Source: Agarophyton chilense
Taxonomy: Eukaryota; Rhodophyta; Florideophyceae; Gracilariales; Gracilariaceae
NCBI GenBank assembly: GCA_030374765.1
Contig: JARGXX010000092.1
Span: forward strand, 1,736,001-1,800,000
Length of the DNA: 64,000 bases
Direction of reading: 5' to 3'
The notes beneath the pieces are model-generated. The model was given only the letters and a program-made list of their open reading frames with translations. It had not been told where the DNA came from and did no database searches. The position numbers were made by a program, and so were the translations under genes. Shown here piece after piece: positions 11,711 through 20,564 of the stretch; position 1 is the first letter of the stretch; each line of letters starts with the position of its first letter.

Positions 11711-12898
11711 TTACTGAGCAGTTGTTGGGGCTGCAATGTGGTCGCGTTTGAGTGTGCCTTCGTACTTCTTCTTTTCTGCTAAAGTCTGGAAGCGTCCATG
11801 ACCATGCTTGGACGATGTGTCGATGAACTTGAGGGTAATGTCCTCCTGTGCAGCGCGCGAGGTCTGCGGGAACAAACTCTTACGCAAAGTAATAATGCGC
11901 TTCTTAGTGCCGACAACGCCCCCCTTGACCATAAGCCAATCTTCATTGATCATACCGTAATGAGGGAAACCACCCATAGGTGTGATGGTTTTTTTGGTGA
12001 GATCAAAGTTGGTGGTAGCACTGGTTTCGTCTGCCTTTTCGCCAACTCGGTAGATCTTGAGGTTAGTCTGGGTCCTGTGGAAGTACCCGCGCTGACCGGC
12101 ACGAGCTACGGTGAAGCCAACGCGGGCGGGATGCCAGGCACCAATACAGGCGACCTTGCGCAGACCGCGATGAGTCTTCCTCGGGAGTCGGGTGACACCC
12201 CAGCGTGTGACGACACCTTCGAAGCCGTGCCCTTTGGTGACACCGATGGCATCAATCATCTCATCCTTGGAAAAGACGGCCGTGACGTCAATTGGACGCT
12301 CGAAGAGAGCCTTGGCGTACTGGATCTTGTCGGGAATGGAGCCGCCGTTGATCTGGATTTCCATGAGGTGGGCCTTCTTCTGAGCAAGCTTGACTTTGCG
12401 GATCTGAGTGTGGACGAGCAGGCGGACAACAGAGCAGTGCTTGGCGACTCTGTCGAGCTCGGCGTCGATTTGGTTGGAGCCCTCCGCGTGCTTCTTGGCA
12501 TATTTGGAGAAGGCCTTCTTCTTGGACTTGTACCAGTTCTTGTAGAAGCGACGTCGAACCTCATCGGAAAGATGCTCCGCCCAGACAGTGGTGAGGGCGC
12601 GCAGACCGTATGGGGTCTCGACGTAGCCGACGAGGCCGACGGCGATGAGCGGGGGCGTCTCAATGATAGTGACAGCCTCAACAACCTCCTTCTTGTGCAT
12701 CTTAGAGCCCGGCTTGTCCATATCGCGCACGATGTGCGTCATACCGGCCTTGTAGCCCATGAAAGCGGTGAGGTGACACGGCTTGGAGGGATCATCCTTG
12801 GGGAAGGCCTTGACCTTTCCGCGGTGACGGCAGGAGCGCTTCTTCGGCAAATACGCCAGCGACCCGTGACGCGGGGCCTCGAATTTGCGGTGAGACAT
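11711..12898 (-). CDS. RPL3: 60S ribosomal protein L3 (uL3)
   Basis: A complete 395-aa cytosolic RPL3, the large-subunit protein that reaches the peptidyl transferase centre. It begins with the diagnostic [18 protein letters not shown] and contains [20 protein letters not shown], the central W-finger region ([41 protein letters not shown]) and the conserved C-terminal [15 protein letters not shown]. The start is set by the MSHRK motif. The frame stays open a further 65 codons upstream but has no ATG there, and that stretch is Pro/Arg-rich with no family similarity. Codon use is strongly biased to G/C third positions, as expected for a highly expressed gene, and this produces long antisense shadow frames. 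It is divergent from the 13.9-kb gene; the intervening kilobase holds three CACGTG boxes and two simple repeats. Confidence 0.97.
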   Translation of the reverse strand: MSHRKFEAPRHGSLAYLPKKRSCRHRGKVKAFPKDDPSKPCHLTAFMGYKAGMTHIVRDMDKPGSKMHKKEVVEAVTIIETPPLIAVGLVGYVETPYGLRALTTVWAEHLSDEVRRRFYKNWYKSKKKAFSKYAKKHAEGSNQIDAELDRVAKHCSVVRLLVHTQIRKVKLAQKKAHLMEIQINGGSIPDKIQYAKALFERPIDVTAVFSKDEMIDAIGVTKGHGFEGVVTRWGVTRLPRKTHRGLRKVACIGAWHPARVGFTVARAGQRGYFHRTQTNLKIYRVGEKADETSATTNFDLTKKTITPMGGFPHYGMINEDWLMVKGGVVGTKKRIITLRKSLFPQTSRAAQEDITLKFIDTSSKHGHGRFQTLAEKKKYEGTLKRDHIAAPTTAQ

Positions 12899-13077
12899 GG
12901 CTCGAAGGGAAGGGGCGATCAGCGGCGGCGGTCGCGGGGAGGGCGGATGTCTGCGGGGAAGCAATGGTAACTGCAATGTCGTGTCTAGCGCAACGCGCGT
13001 GCGGGGGGGGTCATGCTCATGTGGTGGCGCGCGATGGCGGACGCCGGCCGGCGTGCCGGACGGGGTGCTACACGGAT

Positions 13078-13114
13078 CACACGTGGTTATCACACGTGGT
13101 TGTCACACGTGGAC
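13078..13114. promoter_or_regulatory. Three CACGTG (G-box/E-box) motifs at exact 13-bp spacing
   Basis: Three near-identical 13-bp units (TCACACGTGGTTA, TCACACGTGGTTG, TCACACGTGGACA) place palindromic CACGTG cores at 13080, 13093 and 13106. They lie about 180-210 bp upstream of the RPL3 start codon and about 820 bp upstream of the divergent gene. CACGTG is the classical core for bHLH and bZIP factors. A regulatory role is inferred from the symmetry, repetition and position. Confidence 0.55.
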
Positions 13115-13332
13115 AGTGTGCCACGGTGCATATAGTGTTTGTGTTTGCTGGAGCGAAAAGTTGTGTTGGGTTTTAGAAATATTTGGTGCCGGACAAAAAG
13201 CAGTGGCACGTCAGGCCATGTCAGCGGCTGGTGGCGCGGCGCGAACGTGGAGCCGCAAGGAAGACAGCGCGAGGCAGAAGGCGCGAAGAAGATAGCGTGG
13301 AGAAAGAAGGCATACGGCAGGAAAGAAATGAG

Positions 13333-13360
13333 GGAAGGAAGGAAGGAAGGAAGGAAGGAA
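13333..13360. repeat. (GGAA)7 microsatellite
   Basis: Seven perfect GGAA units lie in the RPL3/13.9-kb intergenic region. They form a purine-only tract on the plus strand. Confidence 0.9.
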
Positions 13361-13728
13361 CAGACGTGCGTGCGCGTAGATATGTAGTTGTGACCTTCGC
13401 GGCAAGCGGCCCGTACGCGCGGGTGACGGCGCGGCACGACGCTGACGTCATGCGCGCGCTGCTCGTGGGCGCGGAGCGGAGCGAAACGTCACGCTGCACT
13501 GCGCGCGGGCGCCCCCGTACTGTAAAGCGCGCGATGGGCGCTGCAAATCTGCCGTGCTGTGTGGCGTGCTGAGGCCCCCGCTCTAGTCGAACGCCGAGCG
13601 CTCGTCGCTTCACACTTGCTCTTCGCGCGTTTTGTTTCCGCCCCCGTGTTCGTTATCGGCGCCGTCTTTGTTGTCGCCGCAGCCGCTTTCTTTGTCCCCG
13701 CCCTCTTCGTTGTCGCTGTCTCCTTCGC

Positions 13729-13862
13729 CCACCACCACCACCACCACCACCACCACCACCTCCTCCTCCTCCTCCTCCTCCTCCTCCTCCTCCTCCTCCT
13801 CCTCCTCCTCCTCCTCCTCCTCCTCCTCCTCCTCCTCCTCCTCCTCCTCCTCCTCCTCCTCC
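13729..13862. repeat. (CAC)n followed by (TCC)34 polypyrimidine tract
   Basis: About 32 bp of CAC/ACC triplets run directly into 102 bp of uninterrupted TCC triplets (13761-13862). The plus strand is pure pyrimidine over that stretch and is a mirror-type repeat able in principle to form triplex DNA. All frames are open across it, which creates artificial poly-Leu, poly-Ser and poly-Pro reading frames. It sits just 5' of the ATG at 13924 and may lie in its promoter or 5' UTR. Confidence 0.95.
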
Positions 13863-13923
13863 TTCGCCACCAATCCCGCCGCCGCTGCTGCCGCTGCCGC
13901 CGCCACCGTCGCCGCCGCCCGCG

Positions 13924-15525
13924 ATGCTGCCGCGCCGGCGCTCGCCGCTGCGCACGCGCACAGAGCTGCGGCGGCCGCCGACGCCGCCGCGGCGCCGCGC
14001 ACGCCCTCTCTTCGCAGCGCGCTCCGCGCCCCCATCGCGCGAAGCCTCCGCCGCCACCCTACGCCCGCGCAGCCCCAGCACACGCCCCCCTCCGCACGGC
14101 ACTCGCTTCTTCAACGAGCGCACAGAGGTAGAATGGGTATTACGCGGCGCATGCAGCGACCGTCGTCTCGTTCAGCTCGCGCTACAACGTGCCGCCCGCG
14201 CCGCACGTCACGAACGCGCGCTCTTGCTTCGTCGCGCGCCGCCGCCGCCGTCATCGTCGCCGCCGCCGCGCGCCGCTGCTTCTGATGTGGACGCGCTGTT
14301 GCAGCCGCGTCGTCGCGCCCCGCGCGCCCCGTCCGCGCCGCTGGATATGCGTCCCCGCGAGTCGTCGCTGCTGGACGCGCGTCGCACCGCCTTTGCCGCC
14401 CGGCTTCCCGTCAACAGTCGCCGCGCCCTGCGCTACGAGCATCATAGTAGCGACGGCGTCGCCCTTGCCAGAAGGGCAAACTCCGCCTGCGCCCAGCCCG
14501 GCAACTATGAGTGGTACCACCCGCGTACCGACTACGAGTGGCGCCTCCCGCGCCCCAGCGCACACCGCAGAACAGACTTTCTCTCCGATTTCGGCGAGCG
14601 TCACTGCGAGCGCGAGCGCTCCCTGTGGTCCGCCAGCTCCGCCTCAGAACACGACACCCGCTGGACCCGCAACCGCGACCGCGATGACCGCCGCTCTCCT
14701 TCCTCTTTTCGCGATGACGCCTCAGGCGCCCGCCTCCGCGATCGCTCGGGCAAGCGCATCGGCAAAAGTACTTCGCGCCGCCGCGATTTACTCCCCAAGA
14801 AGGAGCTTGTCGACAGCGCTGCCGAGCACTCTTTCTGCGAATCTCTTGATAGAAGTCACGACCTCAGCTCGAGGTCCTCTCTGGACATTGACGAAGCCAC
14901 CAGTTTTTACAGCTGGGATGAGCCGCATAGCACCTCAATACGAGAGTGGCGATCCAACACCTCCTTGTCGTACCGCCCCCAGCCGGATACCAGACCGCGT
15001 CACATCAAGAACATTGGGCGTCAGATGTGTCTGTACGACCTATCCAGCATAATTGACGCCTCAAACGAGCCATGCGTTTCCTACGATCGCCAGATATTTG
15101 ACCCCGCCAGCAAGCTATGGACCTACGTCGAGGCAAGTCAACCATCATCCTCACCCTGGGAGTTACGAGCTGTGGGCTCCCCGGTCACTTGGTCTGCGTC
15201 CGGCACCGAGGAAGGCACCAGCTCTGGCTCTCGCCAGGCTGCGCCTGTCTCTGCCCACCCCAATCGCACAAACGCATCCCCGTCACCACCAGTGCCTCAC
15301 CAAAAACCTGTGCAACAGTCCGCGCAGCGTCGCAACAGTTCGCCTGCTTTTGCCGCAATCACCAGCGCCATGGAGGCGAAGCGTGCCTTTATGGCCACCA
15401 GAGATCTTTGGTTGGGTACCACCCGCAAGTCTGTCTATGGCCCAGCCAACCTCGAGGCTCTTATTTTTGCTTCGGAGATTGACGATGTAGAACAGGGTAT
15501 TTTGCGGAGGGCTTCTGTAACGTAA
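13924..15525 (+). CDS. Arg/Ser-rich protein of unknown function (533 aa)
   Basis: I do not recognise this family. The frame is 533 codons from the first ATG and is much longer than its rivals. Residues about 1-190 are very rich in Arg, Ala and Pro (GC-rich DNA, partly low complexity). Residues about 190-330 are an Arg/Asp/Ser-rich, probably disordered region with repeated SR, RD and RDR dipeptides. The C-terminal 200 residues look more ordered, with MCLYDLSSIID, YDRQIFDPASKLWTYVEA and the end block ITSAMEAKRAFMATRDLWLG followed by LEALIFASEIDDVEQGILRR. The C-terminal third has normal composition, which supports real coding. The true N-terminus is uncertain because the frame is also open upstream through the TCC tract without an ATG. 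It could be a nuclear RS-like or cytoskeletal regulatory protein, but that is a guess from composition only. Confidence 0.65.
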   Translation: MLPRRRSPLRTRTELRRPPTPPRRRARPLFAARSAPPSREASAATLRPRSPSTRPPPHGTRFFNERTEVEWVLRGACSDRRLVQLALQRAARAARHERALLLRRAPPPPSSSPPPRAAASDVDALLQPRRRAPRAPSAPLDMRPRESSLLDARRTAFAARLPVNSRRALRYEHHSSDGVALARRANSACAQPGNYEWYHPRTDYEWRLPRPSAHRRTDFLSDFGERHCERERSLWSASSASEHDTRWTRNRDRDDRRSPSSFRDDASGARLRDRSGKRIGKSTSRRRDLLPKKELVDSAAEHSFCESLDRSHDLSSRSSLDIDEATSFYSWDEPHSTSIREWRSNTSLSYRPQPDTRPRHIKNIGRQMCLYDLSSIIDASNEPCVSYDRQIFDPASKLWTYVEASQPSSSPWELRAVGSPVTWSASGTEEGTSSGSRQAAPVSAHPNRTNASPSPPVPHQKPVQQSAQRRNSSPAFAAITSAMEAKRAFMATRDLWLGTTRKSVYGPANLEALIFASEIDDVEQGILRRASVT

Positions 15526-16280
15526 CGCTGTTCCGAGCAACTTACTTTCGGTTGGAGATTGTATCTGGTTACGTCTGGGAAAAGTTGGTTAGCAACCCGC
15601 CTTTTTTTTTTATTTGTCTTGCACATATCGGCGGGGAGTTGAGAATTGAAGGATGCCCACTAGTTTGGTGCTGCTCTCGACCCCTTGTGCCAGCTGTTGG
15701 TCCAGTGGCATTTTGCTGTTCGGTGGTAGTTGATCGCTGTTTGTAAAGGCGTTGTACATTTCTGTATGAGCAATATGTACGTAGGTGGGAAACGTGGGTT
15801 TACATGGAATACGACGGCGCATTGCACTCAAGTTAGGAAACATTACCGAGCTGAACACATGCAACCTGCGTCATGCAGGTAATCGTGGCCCGTCATTGCG
15901 CTTTTTTCCCCACCAGATCGGATTGCTCGCAGCGCTCGTTCCACCCGCGCCATGCTCGAAGGTAGGTTTACCCGCACAACGAACAACGCTGCCTTTAATT
16001 CCGAAGAACAAGGCATGGCGACATTTCCTGTAATAGCAAAACGGCGGGCTAATGGCCATAGATGACCTTGTGAAAAGCTGCGTTTGTCACGATGTGACAG
16101 AAAGAACAAACCGTAGTAGAAGAATCGCGCTTTTCACACTGTACGAGCTTTCCATGCTACTGCTGATGAATGACATACTGTATATATGATGGAAATCTTG
16201 AGGCCCTGCCGCCCAACAGAATTTCCTGAGCGGCAATCTAAGTTGACCACCCCAAGTGAGAGTTTTCCGCCATTTGTCCC
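15526..16280. other. Intergenic, convergent gene tails
   Basis: About 750 bp lie between the 3' end of the Arg/Ser-rich gene and the 3' end of the SENP8-like gene. I see only short frames and no recognisable element; presumably 3' UTRs. Confidence 0.6.
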
Positions 16281-17208
16281 CTAGTCATTTTCTGGACTGC
16301 GTTGTCGTGGGCCATCTTCAGGCGCTTCGTTTAATAACGTGCACGCCAGCTTCCCGATTTCCTGCCGTTTTTGGTCGATGTGATCTGGATGAAGCTCCGC
16401 CCCGTCGGCGTACAGAGATGAGATTAGTTCATTCGACAAGAAACATCGCACGACATCCTCTGCAAACTTGCAGACAAATGCACCTAAAGATAGACAGGGA
16501 TATGGTTGGAAGAAAATGACTGTTAGAGTAATCGATCTCCTCGACCAAAAGATAGTTCCGTACTTTGACCCAGTAGGTTGGTAAGGAAGATGAGGAGTGA
16601 GAGACGTACCGCAATCGTAACTATTCTTTTGTCGTGGTGTATTGAGCTCAACAAAGGATGCCTTTGAGGTACCGAGCATCTTCGAGAGGCGATGCAAAAG
16701 AACTTGGGCCACTTCCACGTTCGAGAGAAGAGGTAGAGAATCCATGTAGTACGCGACATTTGAACGACGTTCTAGGGCCAACAAGCTCCAATGAGTTCCA
16801 CTGGCGACGTTTCCATTAACGTCAGCGTGTCGACTGTCGTTAACCGTGAGAATAATGAGCTCGCTGTTATTCATATTGTTTGCAGACGCTATTTGTGAGA
16901 GTACTTCATAATCTGGTGATTCACAGCAGGGTTTGCTTTTGGTTTAGTTGCTGGCACACGCTACGTCAATGAGTGGTATTTGTGACGAGGATCTTACCGT
17001 CTGTCAATGATATGAAAAAAGAAAGGTTTGGGGGTAGAATCGCAACTCGAACATCGTTCTGAAGCACATTGATTCGTAGGTGTTCGCACCAGAACGAGAT
17101 GAGTTGATCATTCATCCAACACGGTGGAACAAGGAGTGCAAGATCATCCACAGACAGCGAGGCATCGCCCAGGGAAGCAATGCGGGCAGTTGCTTGAGAC
17201 GGGGCCAT
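16281..17208 (-). CDS. SENP8: NEDD8-specific protease, SENP8/DEN1-like (ULP1 C48 family), three exons
   Basis: Joining minus-strand exons 17208-16998, 16888-16610 and 16483-16281 gives a 230-aa protein (human-type SENP8 is about 212). Both junctions are phase 1 with clean signals: GTAAGA donor and ATAG acceptor for the 109-bp intron, GTACGT donor and TTTAG acceptor for the 126-bp intron. Exon 1 has the LLVPPCWMNDQLISFW motif of ULP1 proteases. Exon 2 has GTHWSL (catalytic His103), YYMDSL (Asp120) and QKNSYDCG (Gln157, Cys163). Exon 3 resumes at AFVCKFAED, the conserved helix after the active Cys. The whole C48 catalytic set is intact. Size and the QKNSYDCG context favour the SENP8 branch, which removes NEDD8 from cullins, over true SUMO proteases. 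The exon 2 acceptor is my best in-frame choice and has not been confirmed. Confidence 0.85.
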
Positions 17209-18550
17209 GGGGTACGACTCAAGAGTAGGAAAGTGTTTATCCCTATACAGAGGTCTTCTTACCTTATCACCTTTTTTGCCTGAACATCAAGTTATGTGCT
17301 CTTCGTACGTTCTTTCACCAAACGGGTCGTTAAAAAAAATATTCAACAGTCAACGGAGCTTGTGCAACAGAGTTCATGCGCGATTTTAAGAGCAGTCCAT
17401 GAGGTTACAATATCTGCAGTAGTCTCTGAAGCGCAAACGGGCCTTTCTTTCTCGAAATCGCTTCAAATCAAACAATGTGCACTTTCCGAAGGCAGTTACT
17501 CTGTAGAGATACATGCGAGAACATCATCTTTTTGCTGCAGGCTGTTTATGTACAGACGCCACCGTGAGTGATCATGGGCATTTTGCTTGGTCTCAAAAAC
17601 CTCTAATGATTGGCCGAAACGAAAACCATGATGTCACTAAGGGCTCGGCAAGTTGCAATCTAAATCCCCGAAGCCAGGGCCTGTTTCTACCGAGCAGTTG
17701 CTGACGACGAAAAACCACACCACCAATGCAAAACTGTGAGCTAGCCAGCCAGCGTTGGCCTTCTTCCTGTTGAGAAGGCGCGTTAAGCATACTTCAGCCT
17801 TCCCTCACAGCTCACTTGAACACTGTTTCTCTAAGCCGAAGTCCATCACCGGCAGTCTGAGCTGTCGTTTACCGCATGATAGCGCACCAGCGCGCCATGC
17901 TGTGGTACAAATGGCATGACGACGGGGAACAGGATCATGTTCGAATTGCAAAAGAGAACCGGCATGAGATACACTTCATGCTGCGTTATCGACATTATTT
18001 CGTGCCTGTAATTTCTTGACCAATTCCTGTATCAAGCTAGCTTTGCCAAAAACATCCCGAGGACCTCTTGGTAATGGATCATATATGCTATGGTTCCAAC
18101 TTTCCGTCTCTTCACATCAACACTTGTGTTTTCAAACCCGCAAAGTCAACAACAACAGTTCCGTGTTTGATTCCTGGACGGCCGAGTCAGGAACATGCGA
18201 CTTTCTGCACAGCTCTTTGCATCGAGGTTTTGACGCACAGCTCCTTCGAAGCGGATGACGGGCCATAGCGGTTTTCGGCGGTCTCTCAGATCTATAAACG
18301 AGGAATGCCGCTGGAGTTTGCTCCCGTCACCTCAAGAGAGCCGAGTAGGTGCGACTCTGAACATGCCTCTTAAGCGTCATGTGGCTAGCCAGGAACATGA
18401 AGAACTCGGTTTACTTCCGTCTACACTACTTCAAAGATACATGCCATGCAAATCGAATGCAACAAAACATTAGGAACATCCATATGCCGCCAAAAGAGAC
18501 GGCCTGTGACTTAGGGGGTCCGATGGTCGAAGACATCGGCAAGACAGACA
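17209..18550. other. Intergenic, no gene seen
   Basis: About 1.3 kb lie between the SENP8-like start and the CRAL-TRIO gene 3' end. Short frames on both strands show no family signature. No tRNA B-box was found by eye. Confidence 0.6.
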
Positions 18551-19534
18551 TTAAGCCCAGAGCTTTGCTCTACATTCCTCCGGGTTCAATTGCGTCCCAG
18601 AGAAAAGGCGCATTGTCCCATTCTTTGCATTGCCGTCTAACCACATGGGAAGAACATTGTGGTCAAAGTATTTCCGCAATTCAGATCTTAAGCCGGTACT
18701 ATCCCGCACCCAAACTATCTTTGCAACCGTTCTGGCATCCAACAAGGGCAAAACACATTTCCATGCTACATGTGGTGGAACAATAGAAAGGAACATGTCG
18801 TTCGGTCAGAAACTACTGATGTGATGCACGTATGCGAGTCTGCACTGCTGGTTCAACCGCAGCGAAAAAGATGTGGTGATAAACTTACTTCCGTGAATCC
18901 AACGTGGGTAATTAACGAGTATTACCTTTTGCAACACCTCAGGGTAATAAGAAAGGAATATATTGATAGAATTCTTCAACGCAGTAAGGTCCACTTGCTT
19001 CAAATGCAATCCGGAGAAGTCGACAAGCATGACAGCGGAAGATGCTTTCAAGCCACCTGTAGCATATAAATAGCTCTCGAAGAACGCCTTGATGGCTGTG
19101 GTTTGAAGTTTACGATCAATTATAGATTTGTCGTAGTGTCGACATGGAATGAAGAGGAGCACTTCATCATCACGACCGCGAATGACATCAGATAATATGG
19201 GAACACCTGCTTTTCGGTTTTGCAGCAATTCCAAACCGAAGTTCCATGGGCATTCGTCCGTGCGCCAGGCGGCCACTTTGCATACGTGCGTAAATGAGGA
19301 TTCGACTTGCAGCAGATTATATCGCAGAAATCGAAGCAAAAGCAAATCTACTTGATTTTGAGTGAGAGTTCTCCAGGGATCTTCGGGGTGCAGGTTGTTG
19401 TGCGGTGAGGAGAATGTGTGTTTGGTACGCGCTTGAAGCGCAGTGAGAGCGGAGGCTTCGCTTTCGGGAAGGGCTTCTAATGGGGCGTCCTCAACGATTC
19501 TACAGGTGCGGAAGCCGGAAAAATAAGAAGCCAT
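18551..19534 (-). CDS. Sec14-like CRAL-TRIO lipid-transfer protein, two exons
   Basis: Exons 19534-18889 and 18765-18551 join at a phase-1, 123-bp intron (GTAAGT donor, TGTAG acceptor) to give 286 aa. Residues about 55-80 are the CRAL-TRIO N-terminal helical region (LTQNQVDLLLLRFLRYNLLQVESS), here fused tightly to a WRTDECPW stretch. The lipid-binding fold follows: EVLLFIPCRHYDK, VMLVDFSGLHLKQ, IFLSYYPEVLQKVILVNYP. The splice produces RWIHGTWKCVLPLLDARTVAKI, which restores the normal 11-residue gap between the NYP turn and the PLLD motif in Sec14 proteins. A tempting downstream frame starting MFLSIV would add residues and lacks an acceptor, so I reject it. Family function is phosphoinositide or lipid exchange between membranes; the ligand cannot be told. 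It is divergent from the 5S rRNA and RPN6 region. Confidence 0.8.
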
Positions 19535-20194
19535 GGGGGCGTTGGTGCGGTGAGACTGTATAATTGGAAGAGAGAGACAATGAAAGGGGTGATACCAGAA
19601 ACTGGAGCGGCAGGTTTCAGTCGCAGCGATGGAAACAATGTAGTTGCGACAGACGCATCGAAGACATTATCGATGGTGAATTGGTTGTGGTATAAGAGAA
19701 GGAGGAGAGAGAGGGCGCGCAGGGAGGCGGGGAAGGTATGAGTGTATGTGGACAGTTCCACAGGGCGCAGCGCTGGACCTCAAACAAAACGGGGTTGCGA
19801 ATGGGGCGATATCAGGGCAAGCTGCGCTGGTCGGACGTCACAGGCTCTCAGTGCGCAACTGCATCGCGGGCGGGTGTGGGCGCCTAACGCTCAGCGTATG
19901 GTAAGAGCGCTACAGCTCGCGAGACGCTCCGTATGGGTGCCAACCGCGAGCGACGTCTTGTCACCCGGCTGCGGCCTCAGCCGTATCCGCCCTTCGTACG
20001 TTCATAAAGAGTTGTGTTGACCCAGCGCTAGCGATTTTCGTTCTTGTCGCAGCCAATAAGGAAAGTGAACAACATGCACTGGACCGAGATGATATCCGTC
20101 TTCTTGAAATGCAGAGATCGGGGCACAAGTTTCACGTCTGCGCTCGAGTGGTGTAAGAAACCGGTGCACTCGCGACAAGGCACGCGAAAAGACC
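19535..20194. other. Intergenic region between CRAL-TRIO gene and 5S rRNA
   Basis: About 660 bp with no convincing protein-coding frame. It includes the CRAL-TRIO upstream region and the downstream flank of the 5S gene. The 5S T-run terminator lies at its right edge. Confidence 0.6.
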
Positions 20195-20199
20195 AAAAA
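20195..20199 (-). terminator. RNA polymerase III T5 terminator of the 5S gene
   Basis: Five consecutive T residues on the minus strand immediately follow the 3' end of the 5S rRNA, the standard Pol III stop signal. Confidence 0.8.
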
Positions 20200-20317
20200 C
20201 ATTCAGCACAGGGGATTCCAGACCGATCCCTCATGTCAGTACTAACCCTGCTCAAAGTGACTTAGCTTCGCAGTTCGGGATGGGATGCGGCGCATGCCAA
20301 CTTGATGTGGCCGAATG
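20200..20317 (-). rRNA. 5S ribosomal RNA
   Basis: This 118-nt minus-strand segment reads as a complete eukaryotic 5S rRNA. It has the loop B/C core CCCATCCCGAACTGCGAAG, then CTAAGT and GGGTTAGTACTG, which correspond to box A and box C of the internal Pol III promoter. Near the end are TGGAATCCCC and TGTGCTGAATG. The first bases CATTCGGC pair with the last GCTGAATG to close helix I. A T5 run follows directly. No mismatch suggests decay. No 18S, 28S or second 5S copy is visible nearby, so this is a dispersed, single 5S gene in the window. It diverges from RPN6, whose ATG is about 250 bp away. Confidence 0.93.
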
Positions 20318-20564
20318 TGGGAGGTTTCTCGGGAAAGATATTACTTATATGCTATTTTTTTGTGCCGCGCTTCGCTGTTCGGTTCCAACACACATCGTTT
20401 GTTTCGATAATCGTTTCGAGCCAGTTGCATCAAGTCGCAGGTGTTAGGAGTACAACACTAGGCTCCCGCTTTCCTCAACCCATCCGACCCACAACAGCGT
20501 GGCAGAAGGCCCCAGTGCGTCACGCGACCCCCAAAGCGCATCGTACTCATTCCCACCGTCAACC

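Noticed and set aside
11798-12970. 390-codon open frame antisense to RPL3
   Set aside because: It is a codon-bias shadow of the GC3-rich RPL3 gene; RPL3 motifs are unambiguous on the other strand and the shadow has no family pattern.
13559-14285. Plus-strand frames with long poly-His/poly-Leu and poly-Ser runs
   Set aside because: They are products of the CAC and TCC repeats read in different frames; each ends soon after the repeat, while the 13924 frame continues for over 1.6 kb.
18770-18796. CRAL-TRIO second exon beginning at the MFLSIV Met
   Set aside because: No AG acceptor precedes it in the right phase and an in-frame TGA lies just upstream; the acceptor at 18766 restores the normal Sec14 spacing.
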